A DNA stretch of 6,742 nt. Source: Firmicutes bacterium ADurb.Bin467 (GTDB lineage: Bacteria; Bacillota; Clostridia; Christensenellales; Aristaeellaceae). The DNA lies in contig MWAC01000053.1 in NCBI GenBank assembly GCA_002068815.1, forward strand, positions 1-6,742, read 5' to 3'. Each line of letters begins with the position of its first letter. The first letter of the stretch is position 1. Positions 5,285 through 6,742 of this stretch are shown piece by piece. Made by a program: the position numbers and the translations under genes. The notes beneath the pieces are model-generated. The model was not told the origin of the DNA, made no database searches, and worked only from the letters and a program-made list of their open reading frames with translations.

Positions 5285-6196
5285 ATGCGCGCGACGCTTT
5301 CCGACCCGATTTCGGGGAAGGATGTCCCTGCGCTCAAACTGAAGGGCTCCGGGCTGGAGCTCATCGCGATTCCCGACCGCGCGCTCGACGTGTATTCGCT
5401 GCGGTTTGCAGGGACGCTCGTCAGCTACACGGACCCCCGCGCGGGCATCTCGCCTTCGAACTTCGTCGAGGACGGCGTAGAGGGGTTTTCGAAGAACTTC
5501 TTCGCCGGATTTCTGACGACCTGCGGACTGATACAGTCCGGAAGGCCCTGCGAGGAAGGAGGCCGCCGCTTCGGGCTGCACGGGCGCATCTCGAACACGC
5601 CGTGCCGGGAGGCCGAAGTGCGCGAGGACACCGAAGCCATCGTTGTGACCGGCGTCGCGGACGAAATCCACTTAGAGGGCGAGCGCATGCGGCTCGAGCG
5701 GACGATACGGCTCGATCTGCGCGCCTACCTGCCGAATTTCGGCTCCGAGCCGACGCCTTTTATGATCATGTACCACATCAACTTCGGCGCGCCGTTCCTG
5801 TCGGAAGAGCTCAGGCTCTCGGCGGACTTCGAATACGTCGGGGACCGCGACACCGGGGCGGAGGCGTCCGCCGCCGAGGCGGTCAAAATGGGCGCGCGCG
5901 GCTCCTCGGGGCGCGAAAAGGTCTACTACACGCGCGCCGACCTCGAAAAGGGCGTGCGGCTCGAGAGCCCCGCGACCGGCGTCTCGGCGCTGATTCAGGC
6001 GGAGGGGCTAAACTGGCTCGGGCTCTGGAAGAGCTTTTCCGACCCCGCGTACGCGCTCGGCGTCGAGCCGTGCAACTGCCCCGGCCTCGGCCGCGCGGCC
6101 GCGCGCGAGCGGGGGCTCCTGCCGATGCTGATGCCCGGCGAAACCCGCGAAAGCGCCGTCCGCGCGCAATTCTCGTCATGGAGGACAATGCCTTGA
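5285..6196 (+). CDS. DUF4432 / aldose-1-epimerase (galactose mutarotase)-like protein
   Basis: A 303-aa protein without signal peptide or membrane segment, so cytoplasmic. It matches the DUF4432 branch of the galactose-mutarotase fold: PDRALDVYSLRFAG near residues 32-45, a TTCGL segment, GLHGRISNTPC with His99, YHINFGAP with His164, and LGVEPCN with Glu261. The two His and the Glu sit in the order and contexts of the catalytic His/His/Glu of classical aldose 1-epimerases, so a working sugar-binding, anomer-converting active site is plausible. The exact reaction of DUF4432 proteins is not settled. ATG at 5285 lies 2 nt after the ATPase 2 stop with no clear ribosome binding site, so translation probably relies on coupling; a GTG at 5276 is in frame but no better supported. 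Its presence is the main reason to think the transported compound is a sugar or sugar derivative. Confidence 0.85.
   Translation: MRATLSDPISGKDVPALKLKGSGLELIAIPDRALDVYSLRFAGTLVSYTDPRAGISPSNFVEDGVEGFSKNFFAGFLTTCGLIQSGRPCEEGGRRFGLHGRISNTPCREAEVREDTEAIVVTGVADEIHLEGERMRLERTIRLDLRAYLPNFGSEPTPFMIMYHINFGAPFLSEELRLSADFEYVGDRDTGAEASAAEAVKMGARGSSGREKVYYTRADLEKGVRLESPATGVSALIQAEGLNWLGLWKSFSDPAYALGVEPCNCPGLGRAAARERGLLPMLMPGETRESAVRAQFSSWRTMP
6180..6184 (+). promoter_or_regulatory. Ribosome binding site deciding a TTG start for the sulfatase
   Basis: GGAGG lies 8 nt before TTG at 6193, which overlaps the TGA stop of the preceding gene as TTGA. An in-frame ATG at 6178 overlaps this motif and has no ribosome binding site of its own, so TTG is preferred despite being the rarer codon. 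Confidence 0.6.
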
Positions 6197-6742
6197 GAGC
6201 GATCATGGTCATGTTCGACACCCTGAATCGGCACTTTCTGCCGCCCTACGGCTGCGGCTGGACGCACGCGCCGAACTTTTCGAGGCTCGCCGCGCGATCC
6301 TGCACGTTTGACAACTGCTACGTCGGCAGCATGCCCTGCATGCCGGCGCGCCGCGAGCTGCACACCGGCCGCTACAACTTCCTGCACAGAAGCTGGGGCC
6401 CGCTCGAGCCGTTCGACGACTCCGCGATCGAGATGATGAGCGCAAGCGGCGTCTACACGCACCTCGCGACCGACCACCAGCACTACTGGGAGGACGGCGG
6501 CGCGACCTACCACTTCCGCTACTCGTCGTTCGAGTTCATCCGCGGCCAGGAGGGCGACCCGTACATCGGCGACGTCGAGGGGATGCGCGGGCTCGACAAG
6601 GTGAACTCGACCGCCTCCGAATTCAAGAAGGCGATGGACCGCGTGAACCGACGCCACATGCCGCGGGAGGAGGACATGCCGCAGGCGCGCACGTTCGCGG
6701 CGGGCTTGAAGTTCATCGAGCGAAACAAAGGCGCCGACCGGT
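6193..6742 (+). CDS. Sulfatase-like hydrolase, Cys-type (C-terminus cut by window edge)
   Basis: The first 183 codons are visible; family proteins are usually 400-550 aa, so well over half is missing. The N-terminus MRAIMVMFDTLNRHFLPPYG carries the first metal-binding Asp (Asp9) of the alkaline-phosphatase/sulfatase fold. APNFSRLA follows, then the sulfatase signature PCMPARRELHTGR at 48-60. Here Cys49 is the residue converted to formylglycine in family members (C-x-P-x-R, with Arg53, then TGR). A dedicated maturase, probably a radical-SAM anSME type in an anaerobe, must exist elsewhere. The substrate would be a sulfate ester, possibly a sulfamate. No signal peptide is present with either candidate start (TTG 6193 or ATG 6178), so it should act in the cytoplasm on an imported substrate. 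Last visible gene of the operon, overlapping the mutarotase-like gene by 4 nt. Confidence 0.9.
   Translation, partial: MRAIMVMFDTLNRHFLPPYGCGWTHAPNFSRLAARSCTFDNCYVGSMPCMPARRELHTGRYNFLHRSWGPLEPFDDSAIEMMSASGVYTHLATDHQHYWEDGGATYHFRYSSFEFIRGQEGDPYIGDVEGMRGLDKVNSTASEFKKAMDRVNRRHMPREEDMPQARTFAAGLKFIERNKGADR

Noticed and set aside
6178..6180. ATG as the sulfatase start
   Set aside because: It is in frame and adds five residues, but it has no ribosome binding site. The GGAGG that overlaps it is correctly spaced for TTG at 6193. It remains a possible alternative.

Overview
The window is GC-rich, densely coding DNA with strong AGGAGG-type ribosome binding sites, GTG/TTG starts and sigma-A/sigma-70-type promoters. 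This suits a GC-rich anaerobic Clostridia-like (Bacillota) bacterium, for example from a gut or sediment. That assignment is an inference from style only; no rRNA or marker gene is present.

Layout: a LacI-family regulator lies on the minus strand (843 down to the left edge, C-terminus cut off). A 266-bp divergent intergenic region (844-1109) follows, with a promoter for each direction and several inverted repeats. The plus strand then carries one tightly packed operon to the right edge: a secreted NMT1/SsuA-type substrate-binding protein (1110-2138), a 74-nt gap with a strong 14-bp stem-loop, permease 1 (2213-2992), permease 2 (2989-3789), ATPase 1 (3768-4538), ATPase 2 (4548-5282), a DUF4432/aldose-1-epimerase-like protein (5285-6196), and the N-terminal part of a Cys-type sulfatase (6193 to the right edge). 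Overlaps and gaps of 2-22 nt make co-transcription and translational coupling likely.

How the genes may work together: the five transporter genes encode a complete ABC importer of the nitrate/sulfonate/taurine (NitT/TauT) class, but with two different permeases and two different ATPases. A LacI-type regulator, a mutarotase-like enzyme with its likely catalytic His/His/Glu in place, and a sulfatase without a signal peptide suggest import of a sulfated (or otherwise anionic) sugar, with desulfation and anomer handling in the cytoplasm. The substrate is inferred, not shown.

The most striking observation is in the two ATPases. ATPase 1 has an altered Walker A (Gln at the middle Gly position) and Asn at the switch-His position, but a normal LSGGM signature. 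ATPase 2 has a normal Walker A and switch His, but a broken signature (LSASM). In a head-to-tail heterodimer these changes all fall in one composite site and leave the other intact. This would be an importer with one canonical and one degenerate ATP site, an arrangement well known in heterodimeric ABC exporters and unusual for this importer class.
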